Assembly (NCBI GenBank): GCA_037074765.1
Contig: JBAMDO010000087.1
Coordinates: 62,001-126,000, forward strand
Direction: 5' to 3'
Length of the DNA: 64,000 nucleotides
Source: Mansonella perstans
Lineage: Eukaryota > Nematoda > Chromadorea > Rhabditida > Onchocercidae
In this document: in pieces, positions 31,027 through 43,741 of the stretch
Numbering within the stretch: position 1 is the stretch's first letter
How the letters are laid out: the number at the start of each line of letters is the position of its first letter
Program-made: the position numbers and the translations under genes
Notes under the pieces: model-generated
Seen by the model: the letters and a program-made list of their open reading frames with translations, nothing else
Told to the model about the DNA's origin: nothing
The model's database searches: none

Positions 31027-33308
31027 TTAAACGTGATCTGCACGATGAATGAATTCAAAGTCTTTGTGGATGTTCTCCATCGGAGAATGAGCATAAGCCT
31101 CCTGCAAACAGAATGATTTCGCCTTGATTTTTACGAACTTCATCTTTTTCAAAATCATGAACATATGGGAAAATGATTCCTAAAGTCTCATGTCATGTTA
31201 TTCTTCACTGCCAAAAGATTAACTACGCTGATGGGAATGTATAACTTTTTTTTCACTGAATGAATGAGAAGCGAATGAGGAGATTCATATTCTAACTGAT
31301 CTAGCACAAGTTTCTGGCGCTGCAATAGTTCATGACACAACACTACTGCAACTAGGCACAAGCAGAAAAGGTATCATTCATTCATTTTAGTGCCTGCTCA
31401 TTAAATAAAGTGTTAAATCTTATTAGCTAGAATATCTCGGAAATTAAAGTTAGCAACTAAGCAAGCATATCAAACAAGGCTATAACCATTTTTCAAGGAC
31501 AGGTGCTGCCAAGTTAAAAAAAAAGTAATTTTGACTTTCTACCGAGGAAAACCTACATGAGGTGTTGGATCCCACCAACGATGCTGCAATGTAAAATAGA
31601 CAGGTTCGCCATACCAGGTTCCAACTCTCCATGCCTTATCATCACTAATTTCTGCCAGTTTTATTTCATTATCGCGATTTTGTTTCAAAAGTTTCAGCCA
31701 CCTGCAAAATTTGTTTATTTAGAAGAATGTCTGAAATAGATTACCAGTAAATGCGGAAAATATGATGAGTGCTCAAAAGTTTTTATACTAGTTTTATTGC
31801 TCGTGAAACTGGCAAACAAATGGTTCAAATTATGAGACTACAGTAAGTAGTCTGTTTTTGAACACGCATTCTTTACTTGTCAGATATAATAGAAAGATCT
31901 CATAATTAATAAAGATACCTAAAAAACTCTATTCCAAACGTAGATCATAGTTGAAATTTCCGAATTACCAGTAATTTTATCGTGATGTAAACTAAAATTA
32001 ATTTGGTCACGTCTTTCTAGGATATCCACGTAATCGAAAATTGAGAATTAGGGATTTTTGTGTATCAGTTGAGTATGTTAGTTGACAATTAAGCATGCAT
32101 AGTTCAGTAAGAATATCACACAGAAGTAAGGAATTATCCCGCCTAATTCATATTTCAATTAAGCTGTGGGTGACCAACTAATGTTGACATAACATAGAAA
32201 ACTAAAATCAAAAAAAACCTTCGATCTCTTTCAGCGTATAAAAACGGCGTCATCGCAATATATAAATCTTTATCTTCAAATCGCTCCGTACTGTAACACA
32301 ATACGTGGCTCATTTTGGTTCAGTTTCTAATTAAATTATAACAGCAGAAAGTTTTGTTTGAGCAAAGGTAAAAAACAACTTAAATTAGAAGACTACCCAC
32401 AAAACAATTCATTGGAATATTACAAGTTATCCGAATATATATACGCTCCTATAATACTTCCATCAAAAATCTGATAGTATGTTCTTCTAAATCCGATACA
32501 CTTTATCTGTTATTAATAGTTTTTTATCTATTAATAATTTTAGCTTCGGTGGAATTCCAATCAAAATTCCTCATCATAAAAGGAGAAAAAACTTACAGGA
32601 TAGCTCGCTTAAGAGCTCGAGCCTGGAAAATACCATATCCAAATAAAAAAATAACAACTCCCAGTAGCTTTTCCGCTGCAAAAAAAAAAAGAAAATTAAA
32701 ACAATTATGATTTTTCTGTTTTTCCAAAATTTCCACAGTATCATTCTTTCTCAATCTTTCTGAAACTTTTCGAATTTCAATCATTATCAATTTAGTTCTA
32801 ATGAAGAAAACACGAATATTAGTATATGAATCCTTTCACGAATTATATTTACAAATTGTTCCATCCTTGTCATTAACTTTCATCGCATTCACAGTTTATA
32901 TTCAGAAAGTTATATTCAGAAATAGTTCCATCTTAATCATTAATTTTCATTATTGCATCGCTACTAATAATTTACCTCAAATCCAAGCAAATTAAATCTA
33001 CTAACGATCAAAATCATGATAAACTGAAATTTAAAAAGAAATCTTCTTTGAAATCTTGGATTAACTTCAGAACTGGCCTTTATATGCCTGATATATGTAT
33101 CGATATATTGAAATATGGGAAAAGTAATTTAAGGTTGAATATAGACAATCACATGTTTTAGAAAACAAGTGAATATAAAATTTAAATGAACAAAATTCAA
33201 AATGATATAATGATTACGTTTCCAAAGAACTTTCGGGAAAGTTCGTGACCAATTAAATTTGCTATATCCACCTGGTGGTGGCATATCTTGTCGATAATCG
33301 GTTGCCAT
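31027..33308 (-). CDS. NDUFA13: NADH dehydrogenase 1 alpha subcomplex subunit 13 (GRIM-19)
   Basis: Accessory subunit of mitochondrial complex I, single-pass in the inner membrane. Exons in reading order: 33218-33308, 32597-32675, 32219-32290, 31557-31701, 31027-31101. The sum is 462 bases, 153 residues (human 144). The start MATDYRQDMPPPGGYSKFNW matches the invariant QDMPPPGGY of the family. Exon 2 supplies the single membrane helix (LLGVVIFLFGYGIFQA) followed by the basic ARALKRA. Exon 3 ends MTPFLYAERDRR, the counterpart of human LLPLLQAETDRR. Exon 4 carries VGTWYGEPVYFTL, and the last exon AYAHSPMENIH. Its start is 690 bases from that of RPS19 on the other strand, so the two may share a promoter region. 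Confidence 0.97.
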
Positions 33309-33998
33309 CGCTGAAATATCCAAAATTTTCCAGACGTTCACAAAATTTACAAACTTTTGTAAGAGTAAACTTCTGTTGCTAGAACTATCAAAAGGTTTCG
33401 ACCTACACGTAGAAAGCGTAGTTCACGTTTAAAAAGTATAACGCACGTGCCGAAAAACCAAACAACAAACCAGAAGCAATTATTTTACGGCCTGAAATTT
33501 ACTCCAAAATTGTTGATGAGATTATGCAAATTTTAATTTCTTTCAAAATAGTTTTTTGGAATGGATCTTTCAACTAGAATGAGCACTGGAAGATTTAGTA
33601 TGGATAACTGTAGAAAGAAAGGAATAAAATGGAAAATTTAGGGAAATTTCAAATTTTGGAATGGACAATGAACTTCTAGATTACGTGATAACTGCTAAGT
33701 TAACATTATTTACAAGGTTGATATAGGATACTTGGATAAGCAATAAATAAAGATAGGATATGATGTGCTTTGGTAAAATTTGAGAGTTAGTAACATTTGC
33801 ATAGATATTTTAGTTTACTGTATGAGTAAATAATTAATTTCAGTGCAAGAAAAAAAAAAATTTGCTAATATTATATGTGATTCAGTAGAATGTAAACAAT
33901 TTTGATTCGTATTGTTTTAGTTGGAATTTTTCTGACAAAAATTTTAATTGAAATTTAAAATTTTTGGTTTACAACGTCAAGCCTATCATTGAACAAAT
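33309..33998. promoter_or_regulatory. Divergent promoter region, NDUFA13 (-) / RPS19 (+)
   Basis: 690 bases between two head-to-head housekeeping start codons, so both promoters should lie here. It is AT-rich. No TATA or other element can be named with confidence. Confidence 0.5.
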
Positions 33999-35127
33999 AT
34001 GGTGAAACCGACAAGTGTTAAAGATGTTGATCAACATGAAATTGTACGTCAAATTGCTGGTTTCTTGAAAAAAAGTGGTAAAGTAAGAGTGCCAGATTGG
34101 TCAGATGTTGTTAAATTGGGCCAAAATAAGGAATTGGCACCAATTGATAGCGATTGGTACTATATTCGAACGGCAAGTATTGCTCGTCGTTTGTACATTC
34201 GTTCACCTACTGGTAAAAGTTTGATATCATTTTTTTTTTTATTATTTAAATTGAAATCACATAATTATTTGTTATTTTACGGGAATTATATCGTATCAAA
34301 CATGTCGTTTTAATAATTGATTTATTTTACATATTTTTTTGTCATTGTTATACATTTATAAATTTAAATTGAATGTATTTTTAGCTTCATATTTTTTGAT
34401 ATTTCTTTATGTTATGAGAATGAATTTTGTTTTTCTTATGCAAATAGAAAGTGAATGAAAATTAACTTTAAGCTAATATCAACAAACAGAAGGCCGAAAT
34501 CGCTGGGACGATTTTTCGTCTCAACAGTTTAAATACCGTTTAGGTGTTGGTGCACTGAGACGTGTATATGGTGGTAATAAACGACATGGCGTATCACCGA
34601 ATCATTTTGTAAAATCATCTGGTTCAGTTGTACGTAAAGCTTTACAAACATTGGAAGCTATCAAATGGGTCGAAAAAGATCCGGACGGTAAAGGACGCAT
34701 ACTGACTAAACAGGTTTATCGTTGATTTATCCAAATAATTATGACATCTTTTTTTAATATAAGATATAGAATTTACTGGATTTTTTTTTCAAAATTTTTA
34801 ATAAAATTGAAATTATTAGTATTAATTTAAATTTGATGTAATCTCTTTTGTATTTTCAAATATTTTCACAGTTTTCATTGCATGATTAGTTTCACTATTC
34901 TTGCTACATCTTTTTTTTGTTAGTTAATGCTATTATGAATAAATTTTATCATTTCTGAAATCAAAATTTTTGATAATCAATTTAATTATCAATTTCATCC
35001 CCACAAATTGTTAGTTTCTGTTTTCATTTATTCATTTCAATTTTATCTTTTATTTTAGGGTCGCAAAGATTTGGATCGTATTGCGTCACAGCTGCGTCAG
35101 AATACAAAGCATTCATTCGAATCATAA
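33999..35127 (+). CDS. rps-19: 40S ribosomal protein S19 (eS19)
   Basis: Component of the 40S ribosomal subunit needed for 18S rRNA maturation. Exons 33999-34212, 34544-34713 and 35059-35127 total 453 bases, 150 residues (human 145). The N-terminus [20 protein letters not shown] and the block [20 protein letters not shown] match metazoan eS19, as do [20 protein letters not shown] and the exon 2 stretch [20 protein letters not shown]. The second intron follows KGRILTKQ; the last exon begins GRKDLDRIA. Introns of about 330-345 bases. Confidence 0.99.
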
Positions 35128-35851
35128 ATTTATGGATGATTTTGATAAAGTGGAAAATTTTGTCTGAAAAATTAAAGTGATCCTATTGCTTAATGTAGAA
35201 AAATACGACACGTTTTATTCGTCATTTTTTTTGCTGCCTAATGTAGAAAAATATTTTGAAGTTACTACATGTTATATTTGTCATTTTTTTTTTTTTTTTT
35301 TTTTTAACACAGTTTAATCTTTGTCGTTATTCCTGTTGCATAAGAGAATTAAATAGAAATCTCAGCTCCACGGAAATATTTGATTATGAAAATAAAATTG
35401 TTTAAATTCAAGAATTAATTTGCTTCCTGTATTTCGGAGAACTTACTAACATTTCAATTTATAACATTTAACAATGTGTTGCAGATACTATTACTGTAAG
35501 AAGGGATTGCTATTTTTTCTATGTGGTTTTTTTTTCATTCTTGCAGGGAGATTGATTGGAATCACATTCTATATCGTAGGAGAATTGAAGTTATGGGCAG
35601 GAGTTCTATTGGGATATTTTCATTCTATTATCTATTATCTTCGAAACTTCGGCTTCTAAGAAAATTCAGGATGACCTCATTCATCAGAATCATTTACGTA
35701 TCATGTTGTCTGAATCAGATCCGTTTGCAGCAAATATCATCATGCTAGATGGATATTTCTCCCAGGTGCTACAAACGTAATGAATTTATGACGGACAGAA
35801 AGCGAATTTGACTTATTCATAATTTCCAGCTCAGTTCTGAATTCAAAAAGT
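35128..35851. other. Intergenic between RPS19 and WDR11
   Basis: RPS19 3' flank with a long T run at about 35287-35306, an AATAAA near 35390, and a short AT-rich promoter region for WDR11. A TTCCAG at 35824-35829 could be the WDR11 trans-splice acceptor. No other gene seen. Confidence 0.5.
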
Positions 35852-38800
35852 ATGGTGACGGTAGTATTGCCTGGTTCTTTGCATCCTAGCAATAAAGATG
35901 CATTCTTGTGGTAAGTTAAAAATAAAGACCTATTAAGGCTTTTCCTTTTCTCGATATCTAACCTCGTATAGTTTTTTTTGTTTCTTATTAAGAAATAACG
36001 ATAAAACGATTGGTTGTAAGACTGTTAAGTAGTTGAAACTATCGTAGTATTAAACGACAGACATTCAATTGTAATGTTAAATTAAAAAAAAAAAGTGGTT
36101 GTTTCTTTTTTCTCTCAAGAAAATTTCCTATTCGTCTAAAATTTAATGAAATTTGATGCTAACAGTTTACTTGACCTGGATGCCAACCATTGAATGTCTT
36201 ATTAGAATTACATGCTTAAATTAGAAATTTGGGAGTTCGAATTTTGAAATTTAGAATTTTGAAAAAATGAAAATTATTATATGTCTCAAACTATTAGATT
36301 TCAAAAAGATTGTTGAACAAATAAATTTCTAATAATGAATGGTGCTTGTTATATTCATTAATAGCATACATTATCCATATGTTTAGGAATGAAAAAGGTT
36401 TGCTGATATATGGTGCTTATTGTACACTTGTGGTAGTTGATATACTTCGTAATAAAATTATCAAAACTCTTGAACGACATACTTCAGCTATTACATATGT
36501 AAGTTTTTTTTCCTCCTCCAAACATCTTCCTTTAATTGATTTTCAGTGGTTAATTATGAACTTCCTAATATAACAAAACTTTTATTTTCTTGGATGGGAA
36601 TCCTGTATGAATTTCGCTTCCTTTTATTATTCACAGTTGTATCGTTGATTTTGTTGCAGTCATTAAATTCACCTTACAGTACATTGGAATGTGAAACAAG
36701 ACAACAGCAGTAAAATGATTTAAATTGTCCCGATATCTTCTGTTTTGAAAATATATAAAATATCCATACAGTTTATATGACTTTTAAATAAATCAACAAT
36801 CATAAAGAGAGAGTAATTTTAATTTTGATATTAGGAGTAATTTCAGATTTGCTGCTCATCAGAGGAAGAAGTAGGTCTTTCAGCCGAAGTACGATTACGA
36901 TGCGCATCCTCAGATGTTGGCGGTACTGTAATTGTGTGGGATATTGTGGAAGGTGTCGAACTGTCATCTTTTTCTATTCCGAATAGTGCAGTTTTGAGTG
37001 AGTTTTCGTTTTTGAATCATGGATATTTCTCGAAATTATGATTCAGTCCTAGTGAAAGTAAAATTATTGGGTGATATCATTTAATTAAAATCAGTTTTGA
37101 ACGAATAAGTTTATATCTTTTTTTTGGTTTTTTTGAGGAGTCGAATAAATACAGGTTTAAGCTACAGATATATATATGCATATGTAAACTTTGCTTTTTT
37201 ATCTATTGTTTACAAAAAAAAAACGATCAATGTTTATCTCTCTATTTAGTTTCTTTCTTCTATTGCAGTTTTCAGGTCTTGCTTGGTTTCCTTGGGAGGA
37301 TACAAGTCGTGATTTTCTTTTGGTATTACATTCCCCGAATAATTTGATTTTATGGAATATAGTGACTGGAGATCGGATTTGGAATGTCACATATCCGCAA
37401 ACCTTTAGCAGTTTTTCAATTGATCCATTCGATTCACGCAATATTACATGTTGGTTTAATTTTTAAAATACAAATTTCATCTAATTAAATTTACGAATTA
37501 TTTGAAAGAAAAAGTGAAAAAATGAAACTTGAAAAGAAACCTTTACTGAACCAGTCTTTTGTAGCCATGCAGTCCAATAGATATTTGGACTATCGCTTTA
37601 ATTTTAACTTGATTTGTTAGCCGCAGTTTTCTGCTCAGTATACAATGTTATGTGTTCCAAAGCGCTGAAAGTTTCCAGCGCTGATTTTTTTTAAGAACTC
37701 AATCCATATTAGAGTGAAACAGTTAATTTACAGTTAGTCTAGCCTATGCTGGTTCTTTGGTGTTCATTGACAATGTCTTACTTCATAAAGCTCCATCAGG
37801 AGGAGGTACTTCATTGCTGGTATTCGATACTGTATCAGCTGCAACTCCTATCATACAAATTGAGTATCACAATGCTTTTCCAAATATCCTTTTTGCAGCA
37901 AGCCAAAATGAGGTTTGAATATTGTATTTGTTTCAGATATTATTTGCCTTTCAGTCAAACATTTATAATAGTTGTATAGTTTATTACAGTCATTTGAAGG
38001 ATGAATGTTAGAAATGGGAAAAAAGTTTGGAAAGTAGCGAAACTTAGGATTGAAATTCGAATTTTAGAACTATTTTTTTTTTTTTGGCAGGGAGAAGAAA
38101 TAGAATTTAAAATCTGTTGGAATTTCAGCACAGAGGAAAATTGTTTACTATGCTTTTTATTTTAGTAAAACAAATATTTTGAAAACAGGTTCTAGAATTT
38201 TATTGATTAAACTATTTAGGGATGCTATGCTTAACTTTGTTGAATTTTTATTCTATATGTCGTGTAATCACTTTTAAGAAGGAAATTTGGTTCTAGTGAG
38301 TGACAGAATGTTTATTGTATACGTTAATCGTATAGTTTGTATAGGAATATGTTATTAGTTATCGATAAATTTAGATTCCAGTTAAAATTTCTAAAAACCA
38401 CGGTTTTAGATTGCTTGCGTTGAACTGGAATGTTATTGCATTATTTGGCGGTACTCATGTTGTGCACCGTTACTGCGTCTGATGACTTGTAGTGAACGTG
38501 ACATTATCGTAACCGTGCACTCCAATGGTACCATTGAATGGCGAGTTTCCAAGATAGAAGAGGATGAGAAAGGCAAAACTACTCTGAATTATGAATTGCT
38601 GTATTCGGGTGAAACACAACGGCAAACACAATACTGTCGGATATCCGCTGCAGCATTATGTCCTGTCACCCAAACTACTGTTGCTTTGTTGTATATTTCA
38701 GGGAACATTTCCGTTTACCAATTGGTAGGTACATTTTAGGAACATTTTATAGTTCCATTTCTTCGAAGAACGAGTTTCGAAAATTTTTTCGGAAGAATTT

Positions 38801-41800
38801 ATAGAGAAGATAGTGCGGTTTTAATTTTTTGTAGTTTTGTTATTTGAAAATTTCTTTCGTTAGATTTCCTTATTTATAGGGTTTAAGAGAAGACGACATG
38901 GTATTGCCTTATCGAGCAAACTACATCACGGATATAACCAATGTTGATGAAAATTTGTGCTGCTCAGTAAATGGTCACTTGAAGTAAGCGATATTTTGTT
39001 TATTTTTTTTTTTCAAGAATTATTTGATCTCTTTTATTGTAATTAATGTATCCAACTTAGGATGTCGAACATAGCACAGATGTTCTCACTGGGTCAAGGA
39101 GCAACAGCGGTGCGCATGCAACCAGAGGATGCTGCGAGAAATGATAAAATAATGCAATTAACCGCTGTGGGAAATAATCAGGGAATCGTACAATTGATAG
39201 ATGTTTCAACCGGGATGATTTTCCGAGAACTGCATGTTCATACATGCCCTATTAAGTAATGTATCATATTTTCATTTATTTCCGGTATTTATTTCATTTC
39301 TAGAAGTTATGTACAGCTATGTCTCTATGTTTTTTTCATGAGGCTTACACTTAGTTGGTATATTTTTTCGCGCTTATTAAAAGCGATCTTCAGCATATTA
39401 CTTTTAAATTTTAATTGATTTTCTTTGATTTTCGTTGTAAAATGAAGATGACAGTTTGTTTGGAATTCGCATGCTGTTGTGTGGTAACAATTTGTCAGCC
39501 TTCTAATTACAATGACAAAATTTGTATTTTCATTTGGAATTTCAAAATTTCTGGTTGGAAAAGGCAAGAAATACCATGCAAAACAAAACAATTGCAGATG
39601 CATGGATTGGTGTGGACCGCATAAACTTATTTCGGCCGCATATGTTCACTCTTTAAGCACTTCATCACTGGTCAAAAATGATATTTTTATTACGGATATT
39701 CGAACAGGTACAATATTCTATCTTCCTCGTTATAAACTTCCAATTATCACAACTTTTGAATAATATATATATTTTTTGCAGGTGAAAGTAGAAGATTGCG
39801 GCCAGAAGTGGAGGAGACACCTGTGGAAATGTTACGGGTATCGTTCTACCAGTAAGTTAATTTATTGTCTGCTAAAAGATTTGTTGTTTATTATCATCTT
39901 TTGGTAATGTCCAGATTACAATTTTCATTTTCTATTCGCTTTTCGCTCTTTTGAAAATTGTAACAATTATCTTTCAAAAAAAGGATGTGATAAAAATTTC
40001 ACGCGTCTAACTAAACATATAAATTCCACAATCTATTTTATTGTCTTGATACATTACTTAAACATATCGTTTTTTAATATGAATTTTTTTCAAGCTTTTA
40101 GGAAGAAAATTTTTAATTTTTGCTATTTTTTAAAATTTGAAATTCTATAATCTATTTTATAATTTTAAAATAGATTAAAAACACAAATACTAAGTTGATC
40201 TCCCTCAAGCTGGGAAATCACCTTAGTATTTGTTTTAAAATTTTTTATACCCATATTTTATCTCTTTTTTTAAGGTTTTTTGTTCTAATATCGTTTTGTT
40301 ACAGTATTAAAGCTATATGTATCTCCAGTTTGCAAAAATATAATCTGTTATAAAGATGCTCTTTCAAGTTTAGTTGCTACGTTGCAATTGGCTTCCGTAA
40401 TGAGCCGCTGGAGATTTGGCACCTAAAATCGATGCGTTTGTTGAGAAGAATGTCGCGATCATGCCCTATTATTGTTGACATGGTGCTTTTTCTTGTTAAC
40501 TTAGTTAAATCCCCTTCAATTTTTAAGTTTGAAACTCGTTATTTTGATACTTATAAGACTAAATTTAGAGCTTATTCTATTTTTAGGCTTGGTCTGGAAA
40601 ACATCATGCTGCAAAACAAATCTCACAGGGAGATGAGCCTGTCTTCCGCGAAAATCTTGTTGTTTTAGATGAAGAATGCCATCTATACCATGTAGTAGTG
40701 AAAGGCCTACACGTAAGGGATGGAAAGGAAGTGAATTCACAGGTATAAACACAATTTGATTTAATTTTGTGTTATCATTTTGAATACGTTTTAAAATTTT
40801 TCGGAGAAAATTTTTTGATTTTATTGTTTTTTGAAATTTTCAAAAAAATCTTTGTGGCTGGGAGATGATCTTAGCGTTTGGTTCGGGATTCGATCATAAT
40901 TTTATATATATTTTTACGAGTTGTACAGACCTTTCAGTTAAAATCGTTTCATTTAATCTGGTTATTGATTTTAGCTATTCATAATTTCTATAATAATAAC
41001 CTGAAGGAATGGAAAAGAGGTATAGAAGGGAATAATAAGATTTCTGGTTAACTAGTTTTTGTTAACGTTTTCTAAAATGTTTTGCAGTGGAAAAGTGGTG
41101 CAGCTGTGAAATTTTTAGTATGGAAAGATGATTTATTAGCAATGGGTGATGCCTGGGGACGCTTGGGTGTGTGGGACTTAGGACGACGACAGTGCCATCA
41201 AACACGTGACACTACGAGAGGACCAGTGTTGAAACTTGTTTTTTCACGAGTTCCCGGTGATCACACGCTTGCAGTACTGCATCAACATATCATTGTTCTG
41301 TGGGATCCCGAACAGCTCGTTGTACTTCAGGTACTCATACTAATTCAGATAAAAACTGCTTTTAATCCAGTTCTTCGAAAAAAAGTTTGTTGGACTTACA
41401 TCATAATTATTTAATTCTTCAATCATTTGTTCTTACACCTTAGTAGAACTTCATTTTTAGCTTAAGTTGATCTTTACTTCATTATAATTTAAATCAGATG
41501 ATTCCGTCATTGCGCTTGAAACAAACGCATGTACTTTCCGGACCCTTCAAATTTCATTTCATCGCTTCTGAGAACATATTTTTTACAAAATCATTTACAT
41601 AACTTTAACTTGAATTTTGTATTTAACTAGTGCTCTCATCAATCATTTTTCAGCAATTTAACAGTATCGGTACTTCAGTTTCATTTTTGGATATTGATTT
41701 GCGCGGCATATGTCCACTGTTAGTCTGTTCGGATAATTCATTTCGTTGTATATCACTTGTTCCTTCAAAAGTTCATCGTCATTCAGGTTTAAATTTAGAC

Positions 41801-43741
41801 ATCATATAGATTATGAATTCATTAACTTTAATTTAAATTTAGACATTATATAGATTATGAATTTATTAACTGTTTAATCATTCGCTTTTGGTTTCTCCTG
41901 AATCGATGTTTGACGAATATTCAGTCTAGATCTTAAAATTATTGTGGCATATTATTATCATGTTGCATGTTGTTGTTATTTTAAATTTTACAGATCTTCC
42001 TCTACTACTTGAAGTTGATTCCTCGCAGCTATTAACAACAGTTTTGAATGATGACTCGAAAATTGTGTTTTTGCATGCTCTTTTAAAACTAAATGAGAGA
42101 CTTCCATCTGATTGCAATAGTATTTATCGGTATCCTATGGTACATCGACTTTTCGGCGAGCGATGGTTGTATGACCTGTGGTCGGTCGTTATATCCACAC
42201 TTCATGATAAACCAATTTCATCACGATTGCAAATATTTTGGAGTCCATCTCATTTAAAAGTGATTTTTCACTTTTTAATGGTTCTGTATTTTTTCCTCCC
42301 CGCATTTACTTTCTAAAAAACAAGAAAGAAAAAGAAACGAAATATCCGAATGTTTAATTTGCTTTAGCGAAGAGTTGAACAACTTCTTGCATGTCTGATG
42401 AGCTTATCCGATTTAAATTCTGCTCAGATCGACATTTTGGTTCATCGTGCAGTTGTTCTAAAAAAGGTTAGTAGTTATCTGAATTTTTTCTGAGTTCTGT
42501 TCAACATTTTCTAGATGAAATTGAAGAAAATTTCGTTAGATTTGATCAGTTTTATAAGAAATTGATTTTTTCAAGCGTGATTGGGCTATGCAATTGTTAC
42601 TTGGCCCGCATGAAGAATGTCGTACAAGTGCCTTGCGAGCTTGCCTTCTTGCTTCGGATGTTTCTTCGGAAGGAGCTCAAAGTATTATCAAACTTGTTGC
42701 AACTAATCTTATTGCAAATGAATGCATGACAGGTGATTACGGTTTCTTATTAAAATATATTCATAAAAAATTTTAAATTAACTTTTATAATTGTTCATAA
42801 TCTCAGCGCTGCATGTTTAGTATTTATTCTTTGTAAAACCTTACTTCATTGCTTGTTTTGTTTTAAAGTTAATTTGCATGAGATCTATTTGCAGACGGTG
42901 TACAAATGTTATTTTTGATTGGACATGGTGATGATGCCTGTCGTTATCTACAGTCTCACGGCTTCTGGGACAAAAGCTTTCATTTTGCTAAAGTCATTCT
43001 ATGCTATTAAATTTAATTTAGGATATATCTTGCAGTTTGATACAATACACTTTGAGAAGCGATCGTGAAGATTAGAAGAAGTTTTCAAGATTCTATGTTT
43101 TGATATCATTTTTTTTCAAGAGAACCTTTGTTATAGTTTATTTGTCAGGCTTCTATTTTTCATTCTAATAAGTTGAATAAATGAAAAAAAGTGCATATGA
43201 AATTTTTCGGTTTAGTAATAGATATTCGTTTAAGAATTTTATGCCTAATTGTAAGTCTAAGATGAATAGGGACCAGCGAATTACGCTGGAGAAGTTTATC
43301 GAAGCTAAGCTATCCATGAAGTCATACATATATATCGAAGGATGAAAAAGTTAGAATTCTTTTAAAATGCAGTAAAATTTTGAATTGCCATCATTACTTC
43401 AGCTTGGTTTCGATGATTGGAAAGATGTTGGCAATAAATGGATTGAACATTTAGCAGCATCAAAATCGCAAAAGGCAAGTTGTAATCGGATTAATTTGCC
43501 TTCTTTTTTTTTCGATTTTCATTTTTCGCGGTTTTTCATATCAGTCTAGTGTTTATGATCAACATTTCAGAATTTATGCTGTTTGCTGGCTGCAAATGTC
43601 GGAAATTGGAACCGATTGCTAACACTCTTAACACAGAATTCGAACATAGCAGTTGCACGGCATTTACTGAAAGCAGTAGAGGGTCGATCTGTTTTTGTTG
43701 CTTACCATCCACCAGAAGAAGCAAAGAATGAGATTCGATAA
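35852..43741 (+). CDS. WDR11: WD repeat-containing protein 11
   Basis: Twin beta-propeller scaffold; in mammals it works with FAM91A1 in endosome-to-Golgi tethering and in Hedgehog signalling. Exons: 35852-35910, 36387-36498, 36847-36997, 37276-37449, 37734-37912, 38410-38724, 38880-38983, 39061-39255, 39598-39707, 39782-39851, 40374-40482, 40587-40742, 41088-41330, 41654-41771, 41994-42259, 42368-42466, 42576-42732, 42895-42992, 43403-43474, 43571-43741. The sum is 2958 bases, 985 residues against about 1224 in human. Matching blocks include GLLIYGAYCTLVVVDIL, SDVGGTVIVWDIVEGVEL, SRDFLLVLHSPNNLILWN, EPLEIWHLKSMRLL, LLAMGDAWGRLGVWDL, and near the end SIIKLVATNLIANE and DDACRYLQSHGFW, which align with human STIKLVATNMIANG and ADACRYLQTYGEW. 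The join 41771/41994 is the least certain. The intron after 43474 uses a GC donor (AAG|GCAAGT). AATAAA at 43911-43916. Confidence 0.95.
41790..41871. repeat. Two-copy tandem duplication in a WDR11 intron
   Basis: AAATTTAGACATCATATAGA and its continuation ATTATGAATTCATTAACT recur about 43 bases later with two or three C-to-T changes. It lies in the intron after exon 41654-41771. Boundaries are accurate to a few bases. Confidence 0.7.
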
